From positions 57,402,315-57,466,314 of the forward strand of contig CM036755.1 of assembly GCA_020796225.1 (NCBI GenBank): a DNA stretch of 64,000 bases, given 5' to 3'. Positions 19,970 to 30,715 of this stretch are shown in pieces. Positions within the stretch are counted from its first letter, which is position 1. Every line of letters starts with the position of its first letter. A program made the translations under genes and the position numbers. The notes under the pieces were generated by a model. That model saw nothing but the letters and a program-made list of their open reading frames with translations, ran no database searches and was not told the DNA's origin. Origin of the DNA: Arion vulgaris. Taxonomy: Eukaryota; Mollusca; Gastropoda; Stylommatophora; Arionidae.

Positions 19970-20630
19970 GCATTTAATCAGTATGAACATATAAAAGAAA
20001 ACACAGAAATGGAAAATGTGAACAGTTTTGAGTATTTCTGTTCAATGCTGACAAAAGTTGGAAATGGGAATGAAGGAGACTAAAAAAAGAACAATAAACA
20101 TGGCCTTGCACAAAATTAAACATCTCAAAAACAGTATGGAATGAAACTGATACAAAACATTCGAATACTAAGAACATGCACAGTCCCAGTGACAACGAAT
20201 GGGTGTAAAGCATGGACATTTAACAAGGCAGAGAAAAACCTATACGTACTTTTGTATATAAGTGTTACAGAAGAGTCCCCCGTATATCATGGACAGAGAA
20301 GAGAACAAATAGATCTATCCAGAAAGAACTCAAAATCTAATAAAACTGGCTGAAGCTATAAATAAGAATGAAACAATTGAGGTATTTTAGACATATAAAA
20401 AGAGAGGAAAAGTTAGAGACGACTATTATGGAAGGCGATATTACAGCAAAGTGGAGACTGGGAATACCACGGAGAAGATGTGTTCGGAATATGACTAATG
20501 ATTTGAGCATGACAGCTGCACAGGAAGGGGGAGGGGGAGGTATCTGGCTTATGGAAAGACACCTTCACATGGATGTGTTATAAAGATAATGTTCTGCTGA
20601 GGATAAGCTATTTCATGATGAGGATGTATA
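19970..20630 (+). mobile_element. Family E LINE, long broken fragment
   Basis: Successive frames give SFEYFCSMLTKVGNGNE (about 20020-20075), IRILRTCTVPVTTNGCKAWT (about 20160-20220), REQIDLSRKNSKSN (about 20298-20340), LRYFRHIKREEKLETTIMEG (about 20374-20435) and RRRCVRNMTNDLSMTAA (about 20472-20520). This is the whole region after the RT core in the expected order. Multiple frameshifts are present, so it cannot encode a protein. Confidence 0.8.
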
Positions 20631-20830
20631 GAATGTTGTTCTACGAACATTAAAACTGCTAGTATATTTAGTCTAGATTGCTCGTGAACAGACTGGAAAA
20701 CTGCTAGTATATTTAGTGTAGATTGCTCGTGAACAGACTGGAAAACTGCTAGTATATTTAGTGTAGATTGCTCGTGAACAGACTGGAAAACTGCTAGTAT
20801 ATTTTGTACAGATTTCATGTGAACAGAATG
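20630..20830. repeat. 45-bp tandem repeat, about 4 units
   Basis: AAAACTGCTAGTATATTTAG followed by TGTAGATTGCTCGTGAACAG and ACTGG repeats. The fourth unit has diverged. Confidence 0.9.
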
Positions 20831-20854
20831 ATATACACACAAGCGGCTCTGACC

Positions 20855-21236
20855 ACAGCCAACTCTAGATAACTAGACCAGACAACTGACCGGGGATTCC
20901 TTGACCTAGATCAGAAAAGGGGGTTGGAAATTACAGATGTATGATTGAACAGTGCACGTTTTTTTGCAATTTTACTCAATTGCGAGTCTATGGTTATTTA
21001 TTGGTGAAAAATATTCGTATTATTGATATTCCTTATTGTTAAACTTAACTTGTTGCATTATATAACTTCGATTTCGCATTTTGTGTTGATTTTAAAATGA
21101 ATTCGTCTATATATAACAATACTAGAATGCGAGGTCACGTGGTGCAGTTGTGTTCTGATTTCCCATAATTCTTACAAGAGTCCGAAGGCCCATAAGTTTA
21201 TAGTTGGCTCTGGACAAACAGAGTCATACCAATTTC
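20855..21236 (+). mobile_element. TIR element (non-autonomous), copy 1
   Basis: The left end reads CACAGCCAACTCTAGATAAC, and the right end read inward is CAGAGCCAACTATAAACTTA: imperfect inverted ends sharing AGCCAACT-TA-A. The interior (for example CTTATTGTTAAACTTAACTT) matches, in reverse, the copies at 28876-29712 and 63680-64000. There is no coding capacity. A CAG start would fit hAT, but clean 8-bp duplications are not visible here. Confidence 0.6.
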
Positions 21237-21370
21237 ATTTTAAAGGGCGTGGCTAATTTCTGTATCTACATTTGCCAAGCACAAAAATAAATTCATATAT
21301 TAAGAATTAAACAGAGACAATGGTTATCCGGTCAAAACGACAGGACACCAAAAATGGAAATATTTTGGCT

Positions 21371-21371
21371 A

Positions 21372-21415
<44 letters not shown>

Positions 21416-21424
21416 CTCTCTCTC
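21371..21424. repeat. (CT)n microsatellite
   Basis: An almost pure CT dinucleotide run with one TTCT interruption. Confidence 0.98.
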
Positions 21425-21739
21425 GATCGTTCTGTTACGGCCGTTTTTACCATTCTAATGTGATATATAAACAGCCTAACACCAAGAACGGGTGAACGCT
21501 CACAATCTTCAGCACCATTTGGAGCTCTGGTGCTTATCCTTCGGTGATGTGTTCTGTTTCAACCAGCGTTTACTGGGTTCGCTCTCCATCAGCCTTTGAC
21601 TTTGCCCAGCAATACCTGCAACGCAGCAGGTTATTTTGGCTATGAGGCTCTGAGAACACAATCATGGAGGTCTTTGTTGTGGCGTAGATGCAAACTGTTC
21701 CCCTACCGCTCCAAAGATACTCAGCTCATTCCTAGCGGA
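21425..21739. other. Unassigned sequence
   Basis: It is somewhat more GC-rich than its surroundings, but I see no domain or repeat. Confidence 0.4.
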
Positions 21740-22120
21740 GAGCGATCTGGAACATTTTTCACATACTGATCTCTCAATGTGGATAAGTTTGTTTTCCTAG
21801 TCCTATCAGAGACAGACGATAAAAAGTAGTTCATGTTTTCAAATTGAGAAGTTAAAGAAAACTAGAAATAAAAAATCAATAAGAATATGATGAAAAAGCT
21901 GCAAAATTCATTAAAAGATTAAAATAAAATACCATCACAATTTTTCAATATCTTCAAAATTATATTTGGTATATTCGCCAGCGTTGTGGAGTTTGTGCAC
22001 TGCAGCTGAGATCTTCCAGTGTCAAAAATAAGTTGAAGCATACACCGAAGTGCAAGGATGATGGTTCAATCAATCAATCAAACAATAAATCATTCAATCA
22101 ATCAATCAATCAATCAGCAA
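21740..22120 (+). mobile_element. SINE S3, 5'-truncated, (CAAT)n tail
   Basis: It is collinear with 41995-42376: CCTAGTCCTATCAGAGACAG, an A-rich middle, GTTGTGGAGTTTGTGCACTG, CAGCTGAGATCTTCCAG, and a tail of (CAAT)n at 22067-22118. The tRNA-like head is missing. Confidence 0.75.
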
Positions 22121-23254
22121 TGATGACAAGAAATATGCCAAGAAAGGAAAAAGAAAGGAATGCCAAGAAGAAGATAGGCTCATGATATCATACATTAATT
22201 ACAAATTGATACATCAGATATTGAGAATCTGGCATATTTAAGAAACAATCTTAGAATAATATTTCATGAAAGCCAAGTATAGTAGCGGATAAACTACTGA
22301 GTAAGTGATTGAAGGACCCCCATGATCATAGACAATTACAAACAAGGTTCAACAAGTTACGTCTTGGCGATATTTCAGTGCTTAAAACATAAACATTCGC
22401 TTTCAGTAAACATCTTCAGACTCTGATCTGTGTCATATGTACTTTCTCCCATCATATAGTTGAAGATTAGAGCACTTACACAGTATACCCGGCGCCGATT
22501 CCGAATTGTTGTCAAAGTATAAAAATCGAAAAACCCATAGTGAAACGACTAACTGCAAAGTCAACGATATTTGAACCGTTGTACTGTTTGATTTTAGTGC
22601 AACTATAATTACGCAAAGTTGACTTCAATAGTTTCTCATTTTATTGAAACGAAAGTGCTTCAACTTTCTTGTGATGTTCTCTTCGACCGTGGTCTATAAT
22701 TATTTCAGTAACATAATGAAACATTTGTTACTAAACGTGCTTGGTACCACGACTGAGCTAAAAGATTTCTGACGTGGTTCAAGTTGTGTTATTTATTCTA
22801 TAATGGAATCGAATCTAAAACGTCACGGTGAACCATGACCTAGCACATTTTAAGTCTAGTCTATTGACAGTCTAGACAGTATTTACCGGTCATGCGCGGT
22901 ACGTGCCTGATCTATGTTTTTTGCTTCTTGGCTGTTGTCATTTATTTTTACTATCGTTCTTGGTGTCTCGGTCTTCCCAAAATAAATTTGCTACCTCCCT
23001 TCCCATCCCTAAGAAAAACTTGGTTGCTTAGTCGCCCCGTTTCTTAATTTCTCTGATGTAGATTTACTGGCTTGGAAGGCCTTGGTTGCGGACCTATGCT
23101 TCCCTAGGGCGAAGGGTGAAGAAGAAGAAGATTTACTACTGTCAACGCTACATAGTTCTAGCAGCTGTTCTTCTTTACGATCGATCCTGTTTTCTTTCTA
23201 TTATTTATTAATCATACTTTCGCAGACCACAGTCTTCAGACTTAGAACGTGATA
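22121..23254. other. Unassigned 1.1 kb with a terminal GAA run
   Basis: I recognise no protein domain, tandem repeat or terminal repeat here. A GGTGAAGAAGAAGAAG run at about 23114-23130 resembles the tails of S4 and RNH-1, so 22930-23130 may be an unlisted retroposon. Confidence 0.35.
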
Positions 23255-23541
23255 CTGCTGTCGCAGAGCACACCTCCATAGAATGGGTCTTAGGGACTTG
23301 GCTGCTTGCACCTGTGGAGCACCAAAGCAGTACACAGAGCACATCTTGCAAGACTGCCCCATCCTGAGCAGTGTGAGAATGGAAGTCTGGTCAACAGAAA
23401 CAACCATATAAAACAAATTATGGGTGACCGGTGAAGACCTCAAGCGCACCACCCTGTTTATGACACATACAGGAGTAATCGCAAAAGCAGAAGTTGATCA
23501 CAGAAGTTGATCGTAGAAGTTGGATGCAGAAGAAGAAGAAT
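23255..23541 (+). mobile_element. RNH-1 LINE 3' end with (GAA)n tail
   Basis: The frame from about 23268 reads RAHLHRMGLRDLAACTCGAP, then QYTEHILQDCPILSSVRMEV. It hits a stop near 23409 and continues LKRTTLFMTHTGVIAKA to about 23485. The C-x-C-...-H-x(4)-C cluster is the zinc-knuckle-like end of RNH-1. It finishes with AGAAGAAGAAGAATAG at about 23528-23543. The Penelope-like remnant begins directly after. Confidence 0.8.
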
Positions 23542-23689
23542 AGTCAGACTTTCACAGAAAAATGTAACTGGTATACTGTGTTTCTTCTGCGTAGTGGATA
23601 TGCTGCCTTCTTACATTCTTACTGTAATAGTGGCAACAATCTTAGTCATCGTTTCGGCCAACACGTACGTTATAGACGCAAACGCAATG

Positions 23690-25095
23690 TGACCACTTTA
23701 ACCAGTCATTTCAATAGAAGTGTCCATTTGGGAGCTCGCAATATGACCACTGTAGCCAGTCATTTCAATAGAAGTGTCCATTTGGGAGCTCGCAATGTGA
23801 CCACTGTAGCCAGTCATTTCAATAGAAGTGTCCATTTGGGAGCTCGCAATATGACCACTGTAGCCAGTCATTTCAATAGAAGTGTCCATTTGGGAGCTCG
23901 CAATGTGACCACTGTATCCAGTCATTTCAATAGAAGTGTCCATTTGGGAGCTCGCAATATGACCACTTTAACCAGTCATTTCAATAGAAGTGTCCATTTG
24001 GGAGCTCGCAATGTGACCACTGTAGCCAGTCATTTCAATAGAAGTGTCCATTTGGGAGCTCGCAATATGACCACTGTAGCCAGTCATTTCAATAGAAGTG
24101 TCCATTTGGGAGCTCGCAATGTGACCACTGTAGCCAGTCATTTCAATAGAAGTGTCCATTTGGGAGCTCGCAATGTGACCACTGTATCCAGTCATTTCAA
24201 TAGAAGTGTCCATTTGGGAGCTCGCAATATGACCACTGTATCCAGTCATTTCAATAGAAGTGTCCATTTGGGAGCTCGCAATGTGACCACTGTAGCCAGT
24301 CATTTCAATAGAAGTGTCCATTTGGGAGCTCGCAATATGACCACTGTATCCAGTCATTTCAATAGAAGTGTCCATTTGGGAGCTCGCAATGTGACCACTG
24401 TAGCCAGTCATTTCAATAGAAGTGTCCATTTGGGAGCTCGCAATATGACCACTGTATCCAGTCATTTCAATAGAAGTGTCCATTTGGGAGCTCGCAATGT
24501 GACCACTGTAGCCAGTCATTTCAATAGAAGTGTCCATTTGGGAGCTCGCAATATGACCACTGTATCCAGTCATTTCAATAGAAGTGTCCATTTGGGAGCT
24601 CGCAATGTGACCACTGTAGCCAGTCATTTCAATAGAAGTGTCCATTTGGGAGCTCGCAATATGACCACTGTATCCAGTCATTTCAATAGAAGTGTCCATT
24701 TGGGAGCTCGCAATGTGACCACTGTAGCCAGTCATTTCAATAGAAGTGTCCATTTGGGAGCTCGAAATATGACCACTTTAACCAGTCATTTCAATAGAAG
24801 TGTCCATTTGGGAGCTCGCAATATGACCACTTTAACCAGTCATTTCAATAGAAGTGTCCATTTGGGAGCTCGCAATATGACCACTTTAACCAGTCATTTC
24901 AATAGAAGTGTCCATTTGGGAGCTCGCAATATGACCACTTTAACCAGTCATTTCAATAGAAGTGTCCATTTGGGAGCTCGCAATGTGACCACTGTAGCCA
25001 GTCATTTCAATAGAAGTGTCCATTTGGGAGCTCGCAATATGACCACTGTATCCAGTCATTTCAATAGAAGTGTCCATTTGGGAGCTCGCGATGTC
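23690..25095 (+). repeat. 54-bp tandem array of GIY-YIG-like codons, about 26 units
   Basis: The unit begins CGCAATGTGACCACTGTAGC and ends CATTTGGGAGCT. It encodes N-V/M-T-T-V/L-A/S/T-SHFNRSVHLGAR, 18 codons. All units stay in frame, so the surrounding frame is open for 546 codons. Alternating ATG/GTG and GCC/TCC variants form a two-unit (108-bp) higher-order pattern from about 24180 to 24760. Confidence 0.93.
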
Positions 25096-25175
25096 TATGT
25101 CAGAGTCATCCGATCATGTTCCTCTGATGATTGAAGTCTATTTACTACAGAAGAGTTGCTTTATATGGTTCCTTG

Positions 25176-25412
25176 AGATGTCGTCTGTGGCTTAGCAATA
25201 GTAAGCTCAATTACAACCCAAGAGTACAAGGTTCAAGTTCCGCGGTGGGCAGTTTGAAAACAAATTTGTTCCCGTAGATTTTTACGAACGGTAAAAATAG
25301 ACCTCACCGTTCAGAAATCAATTGCAAACTACTGAACGTATACGTGGTGCCTATACAATCAACGACTCGTTTACTGTGGTTAATGGCGATGTGTTGTAAA
25401 GAATATGCCACG
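25176..25412 (+). mobile_element. SINE S2 inserted in the Penelope-like tail
   Basis: The head is CGTCTGTGGCTTAGCAATAG with a B box GGTTCAAGTTCC. The middle is GTTCAGAAATCAATTGCAAA, and the end is GTAAAGAATATGCCACG. Similar sequence flanks it (ATGGTTCCTTGAG before, ATGGACCTTGTGA after), a possible degenerate duplication. Confidence 0.8.
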
Positions 25413-25704
25413 ATTTTTATTTCATGGACCTTGTGACCTCATGGACTCAACGTACTACATTCCTATGCTTCTTAATACTATCTCTTCGCATGTTCCATGT
25501 TCTTCATATTCTATATGTGTATATAAGTTAAATGTATATATTTATTATTGTTTTATCCTCATTTTTCAATTTCTTGTTGTTCTATTTTATTTCGTTTTTC
25601 GTTGATATTGATATATTTTCAGTTTACGATCGTTAGAGATTTATTGTCAGATTGTATCTGTTGTATAAGAAGTCTAAATGTCTTCACTTCTCTTGTATCC
25701 ATTG

Positions 25705-25735
25705 CTTGATGAAGGCCTTTTGGTCGAAACGTTGT
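25705..25735 (+). ncRNA. Hammerhead-ribozyme-like stem-loop
   Basis: TGATGA (25707-25712), one extra A, stem GGCC (25714-25717), loop TTTT, stem GGTC (25722-25725), then GAAAC. This is the layout of a hammerhead core with stem II. The extra A before the stem departs from the canonical core, and I could not identify stems I and III or the cleavage site. It is therefore a candidate, not a proven ribozyme. Confidence 0.4.
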
Positions 25736-25800
25736 TGTATATTGTTATGTACTTCGCAAAACTACAGCAATTTTGATTTTTTAACGTGTTTTACATCCTT

Positions 25801-25989
25801 ACTGCAGGCCGTTTGACTGTTACCTTCGTAGATGGACATACCACTCAGGTACACTCAAAATTCCTCCTACGTTCGCAGATGAGCATTGGTTCCGTGTTCG
25901 GTCGTTCTGTCTTCAAATATTTTGATATCGCGAACCATCTCACTTCGTTATCCTTCATTAATGATAAATATCAAATACAACGTCTAGTT
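25801..25989. other. Unassigned sequence with an open plus frame
   Basis: An open frame (about 60 codons) runs through GRLTVTFVDGHTTQVHSKF and FGRSVFKYFDIANH before entering LINE sequence at 25990. No family is recognised. A degraded exon or TE part cannot be excluded. Confidence 0.3.
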
Positions 25990-26510
25990 ATACTGACTTC
26001 AGGAACATCAGTGAAAGAGGCGAGAGGAAGACCACGAAAAAGATGGATAGATGGCATAGCAGAATCCTATCAAAGAGGAAAAATAACAATCACCCAAGCC
26101 ACCAGAACAGTGCAAGATAAAAATAGCAAACTACAACACTGGGCAACAACTCGGTAGCAGTGTGACGACACAAGTCGGAGTTCACTAGAGCAGCATACGA
26201 CAAAAACAGAAAACCACGAAACTGGGCAACAACCCGGTAGCAGTGTGACGACACAAGTCGGAGTTCACTAGAGCAGCACAAGACAAAACAGAAAACCACG
26301 ACACTGGGCAACAACACGGTAGCAGTGTGACGACACAAGTCGGCGTTCACTAGAGCAGCACAAGACAAAAACAGAAAACCACGAAACTGGGCAACAACCC
26401 GGTAGCAGTGTGACGACACAAGTCGGAGTTCACTAGAACAACGCAAGACAAAAACAGAAAACCACGACACTGGGCAACAACCCGGTAGCAGTGTGACGAA
26501 AAAAGATTGA
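25990..26510 (+). mobile_element. Family F LINE 3' end with tandem 84-bp terminal repeats
   Basis: KEARGRPRKRWIDGIAESYQ (about 26012-26075) and ITITQATRTVQDK match the element at window start. The ORF stops at 26155. The terminus GGGCAACAACCCGGTAGCAG plus TGTGACGACACAAGTCGG is then repeated about four times with a period near 84 bp (26168-26505). Confidence 0.8.
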
Positions 26511-26756
26511 TACTGGCTTCGTTTTATTTATCAGTGGATCAGACTCCATGCGTACTAGGCGTGCCCCAGCTATCCAAGTGAAACACCCATAATGTATTCT
26601 TAATGTTACTAGACTATTTTTTATTAACAAATAAATATATTATTTTGCGAATTTTTCGTCAAAATATCGAAAGACAATCTTGGTAATATGGAGTTTTAAT
26701 TGTTTATATAGCAATGGCAAAACACGTAAAGACAAAGTACTGTAGTTGTACACAAT

Positions 26757-26870
26757 TATAGACTTGGTAGGAACAATATCAGTGCTAGAGCATATTAAGA
26801 AACAACAAACTAATGGATCGGCCATATCACAAGATTACCGTCCACCAATACACCGCAATGAGAACTGCTT
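26757..26870 (+). mobile_element. Family F LINE scrap
   Basis: The frame reads VGTISVLEHIKKQQTNGSAI, a short relic of the motif VGTTSVLNFIKKQQIKWFGH seen on the minus strand near 59600. Confidence 0.55.
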
Positions 26871-27784
26871 TTCAGATAAACGCTTTCAATGGCAAAGGTT
26901 ACCAGTGAAAGCAATGGAGCTCAGAAATAGCCGAGGTGGTAGGAAACACTTTATAAGAGGCGAACTCTTGGAAACTTTTCTGAACTCTTGGCATACCATA
27001 AGCGCTACATAAATCCTCTTTCATACATCGAGAACACCTCGAGAATTGCGTAATACTGTGTTAGAACCGTATCTTTCATTGACCTAACGATGGATGATGT
27101 ACTCAACATCACGCTAGCGGCTTTACCTCCTACACTTTTATAGTAGCCAACAGAGGCAGGGTCAAGTTGAGATCCGTTACTCTAGGAAACATATTCCACG
27201 CCCATTGTGGAATTAAACCCGGATCACTCAGCTAAGAAGCCACGTAGCTGAGACTATCGGTTATATTTGGAGATTCTATGTAGCACCCTTTCAGTTCGTT
27301 ATTAAATTAGAGCATTCAGTCCCCAGTATTGCTGATTTTCTGGTACAAGCAATAGAAATGTATACACCTGAGTGCATTGCCAATTGTACATGAACAACGT
27401 GATATAAAGGTGACACTCCGTTAAAACATTGGAGTGTTGTTTGAATTTCAGAATGGTTTCTAGCTAAGTTCTACTTAAGTTTTGTCTCGTTTCGTCGTTC
27501 TACTACTAAGTTTAGTGCTAGGTGCGATACTGTGAACTGTGAATTTTATTCGGAATGTTTATTTTTGTGTCCAAAACGGTTGTGATGTTAACTACGTATT
27601 CATAAAATTTCGAACGGCTAGTCTCCGGCAATATAGCAGCTGCCATATGCAGTAAAACTTGAACGGACTATTGCTCTTTGTCGTGATGTCAGTTCCCTTA
27701 CACCTCAATTGCAAATTTAAGTGACAAGTCATTAGTGTTTATCATCAGCTTGGGACGTCTCTGTATCAAAGTTTGGATTCAATT
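26871..27784. other. Mostly unassigned; possible minus-strand SINE at about 27100-27260
   Basis: On the minus strand, near 27190-27235, GGGTTTAATTCC resembles a B box, preceded by tRNA-like sequence. The evidence is thin. Nothing else in this 0.9 kb is recognised. Confidence 0.3.
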
Positions 27785-28470
27785 TCATTTCTTCTTCTTC
27801 ACCTTTCAGCTCCCAACGGAGCACACGTCTTCAACAAACTTCTTCCATCTCTTCCTCTCTCCTGGCATCCCTTACCTATCCTTTTAATATCAGTCTCGCC
27901 CGTCTGCCCAGCGTGTTCGTAGCGCGTTTGACTACGGGTGACTATCCTCTGTGTGTGCAGGTTCAATTCCGCGGGATGGCAGAAAAAGCCCCAGATTCCC
28001 AGATTTACGGTGTTCGTGGCACCGAACCGAAGGGTTACGATGTCCATGGCACCGAGCCGAAGAGCTGAAAAGCTCAAGTGCTTCTGGATCGGAAAAAATA
28101 TATATATCAGTCTCCAACGCTCTCTTCTCCAGGTATATCTAGACCTTCTACAACTCTTCTTTCCCTGCTGTTTCCAAAACAGTCTTATAATGTTCTGCCC
28201 TGGTGGTATACTCTAAAAGGCTGCTGCCAATTCAATTCTTGACGTTTCTCTATTATATTGTTGTTTTGATCCAACTTATTTGTCATCATATATCCTCTTC
28301 AATATTGCCTTCAAGAATGCGTCATCATGCCGTTCAATGTGACCGAAATACCATATTTGCATGACTTTGATTTCTTTGAGAAAATTCTCTATCTTAATTG
28401 TTGCAAGACTTCTTTATTAGTTTCTCTTTCCTTCCATGATATTCTTCCACTTTTTCTGTATTCACACATT
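27785..28470 (-). mobile_element. Family J LINE fragment, split by SINE S5
   Basis: The 3' end (27785-27850) matches 19126-19205 and has a (GAA)n tail seen as TTCTTCTTC. The minus strand upstream of the SINE contains QIWYFGHIERHDDA-like codons (about 28385-28310), the W-GH motif of LINE C-termini. Stops break it. Confidence 0.65.
27898..28102 (+). mobile_element. SINE S5 inserted in LINE J, 11-bp TSD
   Basis: The head is TTCGTAGCGCGTTTGACTAC with a B box GGTTCAATTCC near 27960. The body contains TTTACGGTGTTCGTGGCACC and GTTACGATGTCCATGGCACC. The tail is CTTCTGGATCGG plus an A-rich run. ATATCAGTCTC occurs at about 27887-27897 and 28103-28113. Confidence 0.85.
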
Positions 28471-28875
28471 TCTGTTTGTTGATTGTCCATAGAATCGATG
28501 AACTGCACCGGTGTAGCGACAGCTTCCGTTAAGCAGCCTTATTCCCTACTTTATATAACCCCCAAACCCTACTTTCAGAAATGGGAACTGAATGCTGTAA
28601 TTACAGGTTTAAAAACATTCGTACGCTGTTCGTGTTTCCGCTCCATGCAACAATGCCATTAATGATTCTCCTCAGTTTCTTTGTGTTTGATACTTTCTTG
28701 TATGTTAATCTCCTTCTCTTGTTGTTATATGTTTTTACTTCTATGGAGACCAATTTACATACTTTTCATTTCTTTAATTCTATTTTACCTAACAGCGACA
28801 GAATGAGAAGATATTTATAGAAAAAGCTATTTTGTTCGCTTCATAAATTGTGCCACTCATTGCCTTTGTTATTTC
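28471..28875. other. Unassigned, possibly further LINE J sequence
   Basis: It may continue the minus-strand LINE upstream, but no motif is clear enough to state. Confidence 0.3.
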
Positions 28876-28971
28876 AGAGCCAACTATAAACTTATGGGCC
28901 TTCAGACTTATGAAAGATTTATGGGAAATCAGACCACAACTACAACACGTGACATCGCATTCCAGTATTGG

Positions 28972-29002
<31 letters not shown>

Positions 29003-29712
29003 TCCTCTCGTACTGTTATACGTTACATAGGGCCTGCAAGTAGTTTCATACCGCTCTATCCTCGGCAACTTGCTCAATCTCCTCCATGGAACTGAGACCG
29101 ATATTTCCTGCCTCTCTCATCAAAGTTCGTTTCAGGGTCTCCTTAGGTCGTCCTCTCTTTCTTGAACCCTTTGCATCCCACTTCAATGTCTGCTTTGATA
29201 TTCGTTGATCATTTCTCCTCAAGGTGTGCCCAACATATCTCCATTTTCTCTTTCTTATAACAGTTGTCACTAGTGGTTGACCAGACATATCTCTGATTTC
29301 ATCACTTCTCCTGAATTCATTCCATTTTATGTTCATTATTTTTCGCAGACATCTGTTTTCAAATGCATTCAACTTGCTTTCTATATCTTTAGTCATTTTC
29401 CAACTCTCGCTAGCATATGTTAGGATTGATACAACATTTGAATTGAAAATTTGTATTGGTTATATATAGACGAATTTATGTTAAAATCAACACAACATGC
29501 AAAATGAAAGTTATAGTATGCAACAAGCTAAGTTTAACAATAAGGAATATCAATATTATAAATATTTTCACCAATAAATAACCATAGACTCACAGAATTG
29601 AGTAAAATTGCAAAAAGCGTGTACTGTTCTATCAAACATCTGTAATTTACAGCTCTAATCTAGGTCAGGGATACCTCGGCCAGTTGTCTGGCCTAGTTAT
29701 CTAGAGTTGGCT
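28876..29712 (-). mobile_element. TIR element copy 2, split by a LINE
   Basis: It begins CAGAGCCAACTATAAACTTA and ends TAACTAGG-related sequence with CTAGAGTTGGCTGTG, the inverted termini of copy 1. The interior AGTTTAACAATAAGGAATAT matches copies 1 and 3. GTTATTT flanks both ends (28868-28875 region and 29712-29719), compatible with a hAT-like 7 to 8 bp duplication. Its interior is interrupted by a family B LINE. Confidence 0.65.
28980..29452 (-). mobile_element. Family B LINE insertion, best-preserved copy, about 15-bp TSD
   Basis: The minus strand reads LNAFENRCLRKIMNIKWNEF (about 29370-29310), GQPLVTTVIRKRKWRYVGHT (about 29285-29225), GSRKRGRPKETLKRTL (about 29170-29120) and SSMEEIEQVAEDRAV (about 29090-29046). 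It then shifts frame toward LQALCNV and an (ATA)n tail at 28980-29000. GTATTGGTATATATA at 28965-28979 and GTATTGGTTATATATA at 29453-29468 flank it. It is the reference copy for family B. Confidence 0.85.
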
Positions 29713-29714
29713 GT

Positions 29715-30460
29715 GGTTATTTATATGGTCAACTTTTTGCTTGGGCGAACTTTAGCTTTGTGTAACATTGCTCTTTGAGGCACACTGTCTGTTGGTAATC
29801 TGCTTATGTTGATCCATTTCATTTGTTGTTTCTTGATGGGGTCTAGTATTGATGTTGTACCCACTTTCCCCTGATGTTTTATTTCTAAATCAGTAATCTT
29901 CTTGTTACTTCCATCATTCTGCGTAGACACTTTATGTCTCTCGTGACTAGTTTTCTTTTATCATTTGATGTCAACGTCTAGGTTTGACACTGATAGCATA
30001 AAATCGGAAAATAAATTGTCTTTACAATGTTCATGTAGTGTCCATGGTAAAAAATTTACATTTCGAAATTGGTATAACATTTGTCCTATGATTTAATTTC
30101 ATATAACATCTCTGTTAGATTGATAAGTTATTCTACCAGTTGTTGAAAAAATGCTCTCCATGTATGTTAAGTCTTTCAATCTCGTTTTAATTGATGTTTG
30201 TCGATGGAGATATTGGTAGTGATATTGATATGGGACTCACACACTATTGTCTGCAAAGTCGGAGGGTTTGTCTCAACCAACTGTACAATAGAGCTGGACC
30301 ACTTCAATTATCTTATTAACTTTACTTTTTTTGTATCTTCCTTGAAATTTTTCAAATATGCAATCCTTGATATTTATTCCAGTGTCTGATCCTTAATTTC
30401 CATCTTTAGCTTTTTTTATTTTCTCTGTTTGGTCTCTTACAAGTTATACAAAACGTGACA
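29715..30460 (-). mobile_element. Family F LINE fragment
   Basis: The minus strand reads KVGTTSILDPIKKQQMKWIN, then ISRLPTDSVPQRAMLHKAK (about 29880-29745), paralleling the copy near 59600. Weak RT-region codons continue to about 30400. Stops and frame changes are present. Confidence 0.6.
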
Positions 30461-30477
30461 ACACCGACCCTCACTTT

Positions 30478-30600
30478 CATCTTTGTATTAAGTTATTCTG
30501 GGGTGAAGGGCAATGAGAAAACGGATGACCTGGCGAGAAATGCTACGATCGAGAATGTCTCTTCTATAACTAGAAGTAACATCATCAATGCTCGAAGTGT
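30478..30600 (+). mobile_element. RNH-2 LINE RNase H scrap
   Basis: FIFVLSYSGVKGNEKTDDLA (about 30478-30537) is a degraded form of FIFVPGHAGV-GNERADRLAG. The catalytic His is replaced by Tyr in LSYSGV, and the final Asp survives in KTDD. SNIINA follows. Confidence 0.7.
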
Positions 30601-30715
30601 AGCTACTTGAATTCTCTGATGTAGCTACTTGGATTCTCTGATGTAGCTACTTGTATTCTCTGATGTAGCTACTTGTATTCTCTGATGTAGCTACTTGGAT
30701 TATATGAAAGGAGTT
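30596..30715. repeat. 22-bp tandem array, about 5 units
   Basis: GATGTAGCTACTTGGATTCT plus CT is repeated; TTGG and TTGT alternate. It starts within the RNH-2 scrap, where GTGTAGCTACTTGAATTCTC is the first, diverged unit. Confidence 0.9.

Larger units (their letters stand above)
23542..25800 (+). mobile_element. Penelope-like element remnant (GIY-YIG end plus 3' tail), split by SINE S2
   Basis: The reading frame has NNLSHRFGQHVRYRRKR (about 23636-23686), then TSHFNRSVHLGAR, and finally DVYVRVIRSCSSDD to a stop at 25134. R-F-GQH ... V-HFN-S-H-G-D-V-VI is the ending of GIY-YIG endonuclease domains fused to Penelope-like RTs (family knowledge). The RT itself and the GIY and YIG strands are absent. 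SINE S2 (25176-25412) splits the 3' tail. The tail rejoins at 25413 and matches 4187-4560, including a hammerhead-like core. Attribution rests on motif reading only. Confidence 0.6.

Noticed and set aside
23690..25095. CRISPR array
   Set aside because: Units are contiguous with no unique spacers, and the context is eukaryotic. The same applies to all other tandem arrays here.
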